A stretch of 64,000 nucleotides of DNA. Origin: Moringa oleifera (lineage: Eukaryota; Streptophyta; Magnoliopsida; Brassicales; Moringaceae). Shown in pieces: positions 1 through 11,556 of this stretch. Position numbers and translations under genes: made by a program. Location of the stretch: positions 1,059,001-1,123,000 of the forward strand of contig JAJFZO010000049.1 in the NCBI GenBank assembly GCA_021397835.1, written 5' to 3'. How positions within the stretch are numbered: the stretch's first letter is position 1; each line of letters opens with the position of its first letter. The notes under the pieces were generated by a model. It made no database searches, was not told the origin of the DNA, and saw nothing but the letters and a program-made list of their open reading frames with translations.

Positions 1-1590
1 GGGGAGAGCATCTTCATACTTTGCTATCCTCTTGGATGTTTGAACACTGAAATGCTTCTCAAAGGTTGTCATCAGTTGCAAACAACAAAATAATAATTAG
101 AAAAATATGGAAATTCTACAAATATCTCATCCCTTCCAACAATGACTATCCATCATTGCAATTACCAATCATCCAAAGAAACATAATTTTGTCAGTTATT
201 CCATATGATCAAACTGCAGAAAGTTCATTCTATGAGATTGTCCTTGCACAACTTGATAACCTTGAAGCAGAGGATCAGGGTAACCGCCCACCAACATCAT
301 GGAATAAAGGCTACTAAGGACAATGTGAAGTATTTCAAATTGTGACTAACTGCACAAAATAACTCTAAATATAAAATTCCTAAAACCACGGGACAGAAAA
401 TCAGCAATACTATCCTATCACAGAAGGCCAAAAGAAGGTTTTCCTTATTTGAGGAGATTAGCGAATCAAATGCCACATCCTATAAGCCTATAAAAGATGG
501 AGCAGAATCGGCTCACAGAAACACAGTTTCTTTCTTATTTCCTCCATGTCAAAATACAAGAGGTTGCCCCCAGAACCAAAATTGCTTCCTACCTACGTAA
601 ATCTTAAATAAGAGAAATGAAAACAAAAAATAAAAGAAAAACCTTACATGAGGATACACATCAGTGAGAATCCCAGACCTTCTAGACACCCACCACCCTC
701 ACCTCCTGAGCAAGGTCTGATCAAAATTGTTCCAGCCATAGGCCAAGAAAGGAAGGAAGTATCCTCAATATAAACTTATTTGTGCCCTGGACCTGGTCCC
801 CCGCATGCAAACAAATCATTCCGTGAGTTACATAGAATGCAATTGTAATAGCCCACATGTATCTATGCTGCTGACCCTAGTTTTTATAAATCAAGAAGCA
901 AAATTACAACTTCTATGATAACTTTTTGGATCGAAGCATTTTTGCAAAATAGTAAAGCAGTAGTTCTCCATTAAATCTAAATGTGACAAGTCCATGAGAA
1001 AAGACAAGAAAAGCTTCTGGAATTGCTCGAAGCATGACATCATATGTCAAATATAAAATTTTTAGTTCACAAGCAATCATCGACATATAACTTAAATACC
1101 AGGGACAGAAAAGATCCGTACTTACTGGAGAAATATTATCCCGCTAATGAATTTATTTCAATTTGGTGCAATGTAGTCACGTCATATGTACAACCAACTT
1201 GAATATGAAATGCAGTTATAGAAAAGCTAATCCAAGACAACCACATCAAATATAGCATGCATCAAAAATATAATCCCCCACTGGAAAATGCAAATATACC
1301 CTACACCAAAAGAAATAAGAGGTTCAAAAGTGCATATTATAGAGCCAACTTAGTTCCAACAGAGTGCAAATATATCATACAGCCAGGAAAAATACATCAA
1401 AAGATACTGCAAAAAGGAATTTGCTCCATGAAAAGAAAGAATAAAATACCACCAAGTAGCACTAGTGCTACTTAATTTATCAAAGAAAAACAAGCAATTA
1501 TTTCACCAATGATTCAGTATTACAAAACAACGAAAAACCACAAGCAAAAACCATCATCGAGTAAGCTCGAAAGAGAGAAGAAACACATAC
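1..1590. other. Downstream flank of the SKP1-like gene
   Basis: AT-rich sequence with no convincing long ORF. It should contain the last short coding exon and the 3' UTR of the minus-strand SKP1-like gene, because that gene's exon 8 ends at 1591 with an open phase-1 border. One mechanically possible terminal exon on the minus strand runs from 705 (acceptor at 707-706) to a TAA at 646-644. It would add about 20 codons, but its residues match nothing I recognise. The first 60 bases, read on the minus strand, also look exon-like after an acceptor, and could belong to this gene or to the next one to the left. Nothing else is supported here. Confidence 0.4.
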
Positions 1591-4500
1591 TTGGATGTCT
1601 TCTTGCAGTACCATTGCCATTAATGGAAAAATGTACTGGTCTCCTCTCTTGACCCAAAGATAGGATCCAATCAGAATTTAATCTCCGGGCAAAATCTTCC
1701 ACCTCCCTGAATCGAAAGATTCCATTCAAGAGCATAAGAAGTGTGGACATGATTAATTGCTGATAGGTGCAAACAGGAAAAACAGATTCAACGGCCAACA
1801 TAGCAACCCCCTTACTTTATCTCAATCAAAAGCGAAATAGGTCTCCTGTTAGACAATATAATATTTGTCAAAGAACTTACGGCTGTCATCTTTACTCGAG
1901 ATAACAACATTCATCAAGAAACTGATATAAAAAGTTAAACTGAAATGTTTATCTGTTATAATATCCAATGACCAATCAAAAGCCTTACCTATCGATTTTT
2001 TCTTTTAAAGCTGGATCAATCTCATCATCAATATCACCATGTGCAAAAATGTCATCCTCAACATCAGGTAAATTTGATGCCTCAGCCAGACTTGGCTGAA
2101 TATTGTTACCAACCTCAGCATTATGGCATGCAGAATTGATACCATTTGACTGCTAAACATAAGCAAAGAACTAAGTAACTCAACCAATTTCAAGAGACAC
2201 AAAACAGGGACAAAAAAAGAATAGCTTTTAGACCTTCTTATGGGTTCCACTAGCTTCATTTGAAGAGGCATTCTTATGCTGATCTTTCCTTCGCCTATTC
2301 TTCTTTTTATGCTTGGAAGTTTTGATCCCCTTAGCATCTGTGAAACAGAATTTCCTTACCTCCAATGAGGCCTTCAAAAGGAAGTAAAGTAGAAAAAAGA
2401 AGACTAAGAGGCAATACTAAGATAAATGTACGTGGCAAAGGTATCAATTAAACCCCATTACAACAAAAAATGTCATAATGAGAGCAATAAAGAATTTCAA
2501 GATATGAAACACGTCTGCACATGTCTGTGAGAGAGAGCATGCAGAGTGCAATAAGTTAAGAGCCATATTTTCGAAAAACTATATACCATCACTTAGTCAA
2601 GTAGAAAAACCACAACATGTGCATAACCAGCACAACTGGGGACTTCAAATGCAAGCCAAGGATATATGAAGAGAGGATAGTAATGCTCTGCTGTCAGATC
2701 TAGGAACTAAAGAAATCCAATATGCATAATTCTATCATCAAACGAAAAGAATCCAGCAATCAAAATTAATATCAAGGTTTTTAAATGCAATTTCACTATA
2801 TCATTCCCCACTGGTGCACAGCTCTTTATGTAAAACTTCTAGACGTTCTATTTTTGCTGAGACTGAATCTATTTTCCACTTGTTTTGTCTATTTCTAATA
2901 TCAGAAAATCATCCACAAAACATAACATTATGGAGCATGTCAGTTTTTTTTTTTTTTTTTCACACAGCAAAACACTATTCTTTGTTAATACCACAGATGT
3001 CTACAGAAGAAAATTCAAAAGCTTTGCCAAATATAACTCTGAGATGCACGCTATCCACAATATTCAATTCTAAAACACCATAATTATTCCAGAATGTGAC
3101 GCCATGTGCAATATCACGTAGTTTATAAGCTGACATGTGTTCTAACAATAAGTTTTACGACCATCAACAGAAACACATGATAACGCAACTGCAAAATCAA
3201 ATGGTAAGCTGCACTTTCTTTTGTAGAAGGATGGATGTTAAATTGATAAAAATGCAGGGAGATGCTTCAATAAATTAATTCAATAATGAAAATTCATGAA
3301 ATAGCAAAAATGTCATAAATACACAATCTAGAAAAAGACAAAAAGAAAACTAAATGAAGAGAAAATACGCAGAGCTGAAGGTTGAGTACCTCCCCCATTA
3401 ATAAAGGATAAAAGGTCATCCACTGAACGTTCATCCACGCGCTCTTCTTCAACCTCAACATTCTGAAACCAATTGCAATCATCATCAGTATGAAGTTAGT
3501 TATATTAGAGTCCAATCACTATTACACATTATTTGCAATTGAAATTCAAGTCGAACTGCACAATGCAACTTCAAAAGTAAAGATGCAAGTCAATAACACT
3601 GGATTAAAACAAAAGACAAAACGATGCCATACTCACCTTTAATCTCTCTCTCTCTTTTAGTTCTTTCCTCTTCTTCGCATACAATCTATTTAAAAGTCGA
3701 ATTCGGGGATCATCCATTGTGTTTTTCAGAGGCTCCAATTTCTCTTCCTGAATAAATAATACGGTGTTAAAGATAAAAACCAACTAAAAACACAAAGGAA
3801 CCAGAAACAGTTGACAAAGCAGTCAATACCTCAGTGAGATCATCAGGCAGATGAAATATCTCACGTATCTCCTCAGGGGTCTTCCCTTCAATAATTCTTG
3901 CAAGTGCACGACTTGTAAGATCAACCAAGGGCTTCAATTGAAGGCTATCAGCAGCAGAAGTCAACTCACAGAGCCTCTTTGTGTCCATCCGAATGAACTT
4001 CTCATCAAAAGTTTTCCTTTCCTACACCATCAGGTGGAAAAAACTCAGTTGTTAGAGAACAACTGAAAAGGTTAGGATGTACATTGGTTGCATATATAGA
4101 AGTGATACATCCAATACAGGTTGATTTATAGAGTACAAAAAAAGACAGATGACAATTCACAACCATGTTTAACCTTGTTAGAATGTCCAGGTACTTGGTG
4201 AAATCTGCAATAGTCAAGGATTAGGCTTAGCATAGCAGTATTAACTCGCTGGGGAAGAGATATAGCATAGTTCTTTGATGATCCCATGCCCTTTTGTATT
4301 ACTTCATGATATATCATGGGGCAAAACATTGCAACCTCTTGTTCCACTTGTTGGATTGAACCATCAGCTGTCTGAAGCCATATATACGACTTCATCATCT
4401 GTATTTATTTTTTTTAAAAAAAAAATTCCAGCATCATTCTTGACATATTAAACAGCAAATACACACTGAACTTCTAGGATTAATAACTTATACAAGAAGA

Positions 4501-5044
4501 GGCACAAAGTATATCCAACATGAAGGCAAAACACATTGCCACAACTAGAGGCAGGAATGTACATGGCTGTCACATGATGAAAAAGAAGTTAAGCTGTACC
4601 TCCATCGGATATGTTGTATCCTGTAAGACATGCCAGAAAATGAAAAGAGGAAGCCTCCCACCGAAGACCATCATTTCTTACTAAATGAAAAATACAATTT
4701 AAGTTCAACCATGAAAATCAATGGTGGTTTTAGCCTAATCATCAATTGACATCTCATACAAAGCTGAAAACCTTCTTACTGCAAACCCTGAATATCACTA
4801 CTCAGAACTTAGCTTTTTTTTCTTACCCCTCACCATCTTTTCAAATATCACATTAAGGCATCCACAGGATCCATGTTAAAGGAAATTCCTGTCTCAAATA
4901 TACTAAATTGACCGCTCATTCATACATATAGAGCATAGATAATAAAGAACTGCATATAAAAGGGCAATAAAGCAGCAGAAAGTTGGTTAAAACATTCATA
5001 AAGCATACCTCAGGCTTAATCACTGCCATATCAACTTCTGACAT
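1591..5044 (-). CDS. SKP1-like protein, ASK20/ASK21 type (3' end unresolved)
   Basis: Predicted SKP1-family adaptor of SCF ubiquitin ligases, the long ASK20/ASK21 subtype. Coding exons on the minus strand, in transcript order, are 5044-5009, 4398-4174, 4021-3830, 3747-3637, 3462-3390, 2337-2234, 2149-1989 and 1706-1591. All have GT-AG borders and matching phases and give at least 339 residues; the Arabidopsis members are about 350. The protein starts MSEVDMAVIKPEMMKSY. Residues about 13-87 form the SKP1 BTB/POZ-like half. The stretch with RALARIIEGKTPEEIR and FHLPDDLTEEE is the F-box-binding helical half. A charged, lysine-rich low-complexity extension and a conserved tail (EVEDFARRLNSDW, INGNGTARR) follow, which separates this subtype from short SKP1/ASK1. 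The last exon, expected to encode about 10-20 residues, was not identified. Family identity is clear, but the ligase role of this subtype is inferred. Confidence 0.9.
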
Positions 5045-8000
5045 TTGACAATGAAGTTGAACCACGCACAAGAGTACTTATATAAAAAGCTCCTTTGCAG
5101 TAAAAATAAAAATAAGGGTACTGTCTGCTCTGATACTCGCAAGCTTGAGTGCAGCAGAAATGACAGCTTTACTTTTCATAAGCAGCGGAGGTTCTCATCC
5201 CTTTTCCTCAATGCTATTTCTAACAGTAACTTTCCAAGCCCAAGCACATGATAGCAACAGTACTCAGGAAATTTTCCTCAAACTGCATCATCAATGTGGG
5301 AACACAAGAAAATAATTAACATAAACAACCAGCTGAATCACTAAAGATTAGGTGTCAGCAAAACTGATCTCTCATCTAAAGCCCACAGTTATACCATCTA
5401 AAATGAGAGCAAAAGCAATTAAAGAAAAGAAAAACATGACCCAGAAAATGGAAATAATACAGACATCTCAATCAAATTTCACCTACCATGCCTTCAGAAA
5501 CCACAACTACTTGTTGAATTTATAAATTAGCTTCATGACGATTTTTTTGGGTAGCATGTTCAGCTCTCATTTCTACGATATTGATCACCAAATTTTAACA
5601 AGAAAACAGGCTATAGAAATTTTTGCAATATGCTGGGTTGACAACATAAATGGTTCCCAGTAAGTCATTTCCCCTTTTTACTTGTGCTATTCTGGTTATA
5701 TTTCCAGAGAATGCACGCCCTTTGATATTTCTTTAATTGAATCAATCACCTACCTATGATGGTGGCACCGAAAACCTCTTTATGGACAAGAGTAGCCAGA
5801 AAAGGTGATATTGAGCTTGTAAAGGAAATTTGAGCCAGAGTGAAAGCTCGGATTGTGTTAATTGAATTTCCAAACACGAAACATAGGGACAATGTTATCA
5901 TAAAAATTATTTCCCGCAAAAGTGAAAGCTCAAATAATTTTTATAAAACACTTTGTTTCTACCCAAACAAACCACGGTCAAGGGGCCACAAGTTGCTAGG
6001 ATAGAGTAGATCCAAGGTTACATTCCCATCTAACTAAAACAAAACCGCTAATGTGATCAAAATCCAAAATTACCACTCAATAGTGCGCCAACTTTTCCCC
6101 TCTTTACATCCCCAGTGATGGTTACTTATGAAAAATAGAATACATAATAAGAGGCAATTCTATCCTTAACCACGTGTTGTTGCAATTCAGCAACATCAAA
6201 CCAACTATCTTGAATACTTCTTGATCAGTTATCTTACCCAAAAAATCACCAAAATTAGCAGAAAAATCAATCAGCCCTTCTTGATACACAGAACATGTTA
6301 TGCTTTTCCAACTTGAAAGTGATTGAAATGGAATTGCCAAAAGATCAAGATTAACAACCAAATATGAAATAACAAAACACAAGATTTATAATGGTTTGGC
6401 TATCGAGCCTTCATCCACTTCAAGATCTCAAAAAGACCTTAATATTCACAAAGAGATATATTGATACAGAAGTTTTTCCATAAACAAGAATAAGAATGTA
6501 CACATTAACTAGCAAACAAAATTCTACCCAACCAAGAAAAGATACTTCCCCAATCTTTTACAGATTAACTTATCTATACGTGGATCAATGCTATATTGCA
6601 ATCTCTCGGTGAATTCTTCTCTATCCCTCTCAATTTGATCAAAAACTCATGTACATATTCAGTTCTGCATAACGAGCTTTTATATTGGTTTGCAGCATGT
6701 TTCTGGTTGATATGGCCTAACTAAATTCCAGCTGGCAGCTTCATTAATCCAGCTGAAGCCTCTTGATTGGTTCTGCATCTCACTAAATCCAGCTAGGCCA
6801 ACTATATTCAAGCAAAGCTATAATGCTTTCCTTTTTTCTTTAACTTTGCAGGATCACTTTCAGCAACACGTGTCATCTTTAAGACAAAAAAATTTATGGA
6901 TGAAGCTCTAATTCATGGGTAAGTCCAAATCCTTTAATTTGACCTAAGATCCAAATTAATTGCGATTGGTCAACACCACCAGTGACCAAATCGCAAAAGC
7001 ATAATCCTCCATAGGGATGAGTATATTGATTAGGACCTAAAGAGCTAAGAAGTCAGGAAAAAGTTTCAATTTTTCTTATTGAATTACTCATTCAACTCAT
7101 TCACTTCCAGACCTTCTCAGAGATTGCTGACATGTGCATTAAAATACATTCAAATTAGACTATAAGGACAACTTATCACCGTAAAGCTGCACAAGTGTTT
7201 ACCATTCATGGTTTCGTCTACCAACACATCTCCACAAGGTCCCCTGCCACAGCAATTTCTATCCTACATTCTTCTTCGTCTTCCTCACCCCTGTGGCACT
7301 GGAGTGTTCAATCTTAACCAATCTTAATCAAAGCCATACCATCCCCAGATTTGAAGGAACCTATGCATTTCTGAAAATTGCTACTTGTGTGTCTTAGCAT
7401 CTGGATTTTGAACAGACTCACTTCATAAACAAGTCATTTTCCTAACAGGCGGTCATATGACTTCATCCATGAGACTAATTATCATAAGTTATAATCTAAT
7501 TTCCAATTTCTACAACAAATAAATCCATTTTATGAGATCAGAAAGTGACTGGTCATCTTTAATTATTTATTTTACATTCTTCTAGTCTAAAGGAAATAAA
7601 ATATGCAACATTTTATCCTATGCTGCAAACTGACGAAACCAAACCAGATAGCTTGACTAAAGCTCAATTTAGTGCATATTTATGTTTTCCTCGTCCAGTG
7701 TGAGGACTATGGTACAATTCAAAAAACCTAGGCTTCTTTCCCTTTCTTGCACTTTCATATCAACCTAAAAAACCTAGAGAATCAACACGAATGCTGAAAA
7801 CAAAGTATTCTAGGCATAGGATATAGAAGTATTTACTGACACAAATGCAGCAAACGATATCCACAAAAGAGAATCAGAAAGACAAAAACTCCTATCCTTT
7901 ACCTCTACACAGAAAAACCTGAAATGCGAATCCACACATCAGAAAATGGAAGATATGTAGACGAGCTGATTGAATCGATCCAATGAGCAGAAAGCAAGCA

Positions 8001-8340
8001 TATCACAGATATGACCTGTGTAGATGTCAACTATTCAAAATGAGACTAAAGCAAGATGCACACGAGCTCGTAAGGACACGAAGGGATGTACACACAAACA
8101 TGCATATTATTATCTGTATATTTATCTGACATGTATATAAGCGCAGCGTACCGGTGAGCGGAGAGAGCGAGGGAAAAATGGAATCTAAGATAGAGATAGA
8201 CAGAGAGAGAGAGAGTTGAATTTGCAGAGAGTTGGCGGTTGTCGGCGAACCAGAGAACGGATAAATGGGAGAGAGAGAGAGGGAGAGAGAGAGAGTGAGA
8301 CGTCAGAAAGAGGAGAGGAGGGGTTCTAGAGAGAGAAATA
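5045..8340. other. Leader and promoter region of the SKP1-like gene
   Basis: Three kilobases without a credible coding exon. The minus-strand SKP1-like gene begins coding at 5044, so this stretch should hold its 5' UTR, one or more leader introns and its promoter. Between about 8170 and 8340 the plus strand is GAGA-rich, so the transcribed strand is CT-rich, as is common around plant transcription starts. I therefore place the start of transcription near 8.2-8.3 kb; this is inference. A possible retroelement relic lies inside (see 6290-6830). Confidence 0.4.
6290..6830. mobile_element. Possible decayed non-autonomous LTR element
   Basis: The stretch around 6378-6432 (AAACACAAGATTTATAATGG followed by TTTGGCTATCGAGCC and a CATCCACTTC element) resembles the segment reading 'AAGATTTACGTGGTTCGGC...CCTACGTCCAC' that I remember from many plant copia-like and TRIM retroelements. 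No reverse transcriptase, integrase, clear primer-binding site, LTR pair or target-site duplication is visible. The boundaries given are approximate. The call rests on a remembered motif only. Confidence 0.3.
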
Positions 8341-11300
8341 ACTAAGAAAAAAAAGAGAAATCAAAAAGAAAACAAATTAAAAAGCGAGAGGGAGATATTA
8401 ATGTGTGACTGTAAAACTGGGCTACATGCGCTGTTCCTCTCTCTCAAAAAAAAAAAAATTTTGTTTGTGTTAAATGGTGCGCGCCGCGTCGCTGTCTTGG
8501 TGCTGTTCCAAGGAGAGGTCCGACAAAACGTCGCCGCACTCGCGTGAACCGGAACTAGGGTTGGTAGCAACTTCCAAACGTCAGGGCTCATTTAGTTGCT
8601 TGGTTTGCCATTTTTTTTTTTCATTTTCCCATGAATTCTATAAAACCAAACAACTTTCCTTCACTTTCTACTTCCTGTGCTTTCTTTTCAATCCATGAAA
8701 TTAGTGGAGATGTGAAATTAAGAAAAACCTATTAAAAATTAGCTCTCTCTTTTTTGTTTTAGCTTTCAAAACCCAATGGATGGTGCACTAATTTATTAAT
8801 ATAATAGCTTACAAAATTAACTTTTTTATTTAAAAAATACAACATCATTTGAGCATTAATTTGTAAAGAATTTGGATTTTGCACACATGGTTAGCAATTG
8901 GGTTTGTTGCTGGTAGGCTCTGTACGTAGTCCATTGATTTCAGGGCATGGTTTTGTCTCTTTGGTCCTATTGTTATCTAATTTTTATTTTCTCTGGTTTT
9001 TGTTTTTCAAGTTAGGTTCTTACAACTTTATAGGATGACATTTCCCAAAGATTAAGGCATGCCAGTGTTTTTAAATTTGTTGTCTGAATTAGAGACAATA
9101 TGTGACCTAAAAGGTTCTGAAAGCCTAGAGGTCATTAGAATGTTGGGACTGCTTTTACTGGGCTTAGGACATGAATGTGGTCAATAAGGTTTGTTGATCC
9201 GTGATGAAGACACCAAACTTTGGTAGGAATATTGTAAGAATGGTAGTTCAGACTGCACCAACCATATGGTTAGGAAGGTATATTCAACCATATTCAAGAG
9301 AGGATACTGAGCTGATTTTGAGTTTAAATTTTAAATTTAACATAATATAAAATCAATTATAAATTAATATATTTATATTAAAAAATATACACAAACAAAT
9401 TTTTTTTAAAAGATACTAATATGCAATAATTAGATGAAACAAATTGACAAGATAATACAAAATAATAGTTTAAAAAATTATAATCCAATAAATTATAGTA
9501 ACCATAATTTTGCCAAGAATGTCCTGCCTCCAATGCACTTTTACTTGAGCTGAGTTTGCTGAAAAGCTGGTCAGGGCTCGTAGCCCAGTGGCCAAGAAAA
9601 GGTGGGCTAAGACCCAAGAGGTGCTTCTGGGCTTGGAGTGTATCTGGGTAGATGAACACAACTGGGCTCAACATTGAATTTGAAAAATCCATTGGACCGA
9701 AAGGCCTGAATTTAGCATGCCACGGAAAAATCGACTATCTTACAAGGTGAGGCATGCACGTTGTCTCTGGTTAAGGACTATATCCGAATAACGAAAGCAG
9801 ATATGAGAATATTAGAAAATTATATTATATGGTTTTCTGCATTTCGAGCCACGTATTTCCAAATTTCTAGTAATAAGTCCTAATGATTGATTGAGAAATA
9901 TTCCGAACAGGCCGATGTGGATCGGCCGGGATGGAATCTTCCAGTTACATTTTTGTTCGGTCCGAAATCCGTTTTGAAACTCGTATTAAAAACCTAATTC
10001 CCAGATGAGTGGGTTTTGCTCTGTAAGTTTCCGAGGTCGGATCGTTGCCACGTGGACGGATGACAGTTAAAGGACGGTCGCGGGGTGTGGTTGTGAGATT
10101 TTGTTAATAAAATTAAAACACAATGGGTGGAATGAAATTTTTTGGGTGTACCATTATTGAGGTGGGCGTGGGGCCCAGTTATACACGTGGGTGGGCAAGA
10201 GACCAGGGAAGCACAGCAGTGATGTGAGTTGTACAGACATGATTGTGAACCCTTGTGTGAGAGGAAAAAGAAGTGTAATTCAGGCCCCCATGGCTAGTAA
10301 TAAAGCAAAAGAAAATGGTTTGGTTTAGGTCATGCTGTGGTCCCCACCACCACCTCCACTTCCACGTTCTGGTACACCACCTCCACTTCCACGTTCTGGT
10401 ACGCTCATGATTGTCTTTTAAGGCACTAACATTATTCCATTAAAACCGTGACCAGGACCTTCGATATAAAAAAATCTGTTCAAAATTTTTTTAAAATAAA
10501 CTTTTTTAAGGATTTTAAATTTCCTGGTATTGGGCTTGGAGCCGTTACTGCTTTTGCCTGCAGACAGAGAGAGAGAGAGAGTTCTTTGCTCAGAGCTAAA
10601 GTCCAAAGCTTCTCTTCTTTTTAGGCGGTCTGCGTGTCTCTTTCTCAACGGTCACAAAAACGGCCAAATCATCTCGTCCACACATTTTCTTTTTGGTTTT
10701 TAGTTTTTCTTTTTCATAGGACGAAATTCATTATTTTCCTCTGTTTATTTTAGGTGGTTTGTCAATTGTGTGAGTGACGACGGAGAAAGAAAGAAACGGT
10801 GCCGTTCATGCGAGCAGAGAAGAAACCGGAAAGTACTACTGCCTTGGGTTCCAGTCCAAATAGGTTCTTGTTTAGCTTTAAAGGTCTGCAAAAAGATAAG
10901 AATGGGCCAGCATTCTGACATCATGACAGCACATTCGCACTTTCTAGGAAAATCTCTTCTCATTAACTTTAACCCACAGAAAATTTCTATTTTCTTTTCC
11001 ATTTTTTTCTTAACAAAGATTAACCTATTTTCTTACTTTACTTTAATTTCTGATTTTGATGAAAAAGAGAGCATCTTATCTTGATTGACATGAAGGATGA
11101 GACTGGAGGTTCAATTTTCCTGTACCCATTAATCTAAAAGAAGAAAAAGTAAAGAATCTGGTAATTAAAGGATTGATGATTTGATAATGATCATAGTATG
11201 TTTTTAAAATAATTTAGCCTTGAATTACAGTTCATTATGTGAGGATTGCTATCACTTAATTGCAGTCCTCCATTTTTGTTATTAAAATAAGCAAATTGAT

Positions 11301-11437
11301 AAAAAGGTTAGTACTTTAGATTAAAGAAGTGTTAAAGAAAACATTAAAATACATGAGGCTATTGGTGATATTTATCCATTTTGTCTTTTATCATTTCCTT
11401 ATTTCTTATCAAAAGGGCAGTGGAGGGGGTGTGCTTC
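8341..11437. other. Spacer between SKP1-like and PIP1 genes
   Basis: No gene is supported. The stretch holds an AT-rich block (about 9310-9500), a (GA)n microsatellite near 10565-10580, two G-box-type CACGTGG sites (near 10050 and 10183) in the distal PIP1 upstream region, and a 27-bp tandem duplication at 10348-10401. Short ORFs here have no family resemblance. Confidence 0.6.
10348..10401. repeat. Two-copy 27-bp tandem repeat
   Basis: A 27-bp unit starting CACCACCTCCACTTCC occurs at 10348-10374 and again at 10375-10401 with no mismatch that I can see. It lies about 1.15 kb upstream of the PIP1 start codon. Confidence 0.85.
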
Positions 11438-11444
11438 TATAAAA
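11438..11444 (+). promoter_or_regulatory. TATA box of the PIP1 gene
   Basis: TATAAAA lies 113 bp upstream of the PIP1 ATG. Transcription would start near 11470 and give a leader of about 85-90 bp that contains a GA-rich stretch. The position and perfect consensus make it the best core-promoter candidate in the window. Confidence 0.75.
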
Positions 11445-11556
11445 CGCTCCACTCTAAAAGTCCTCTTGCACTGTCATAACCTCCAAGCTTTTTCCATCTG
11501 TAGAGAGAGAAAGAGAAGCAGAGAGCTCCAGCGGTAGAGAGAGGAACCGGAGGAGA

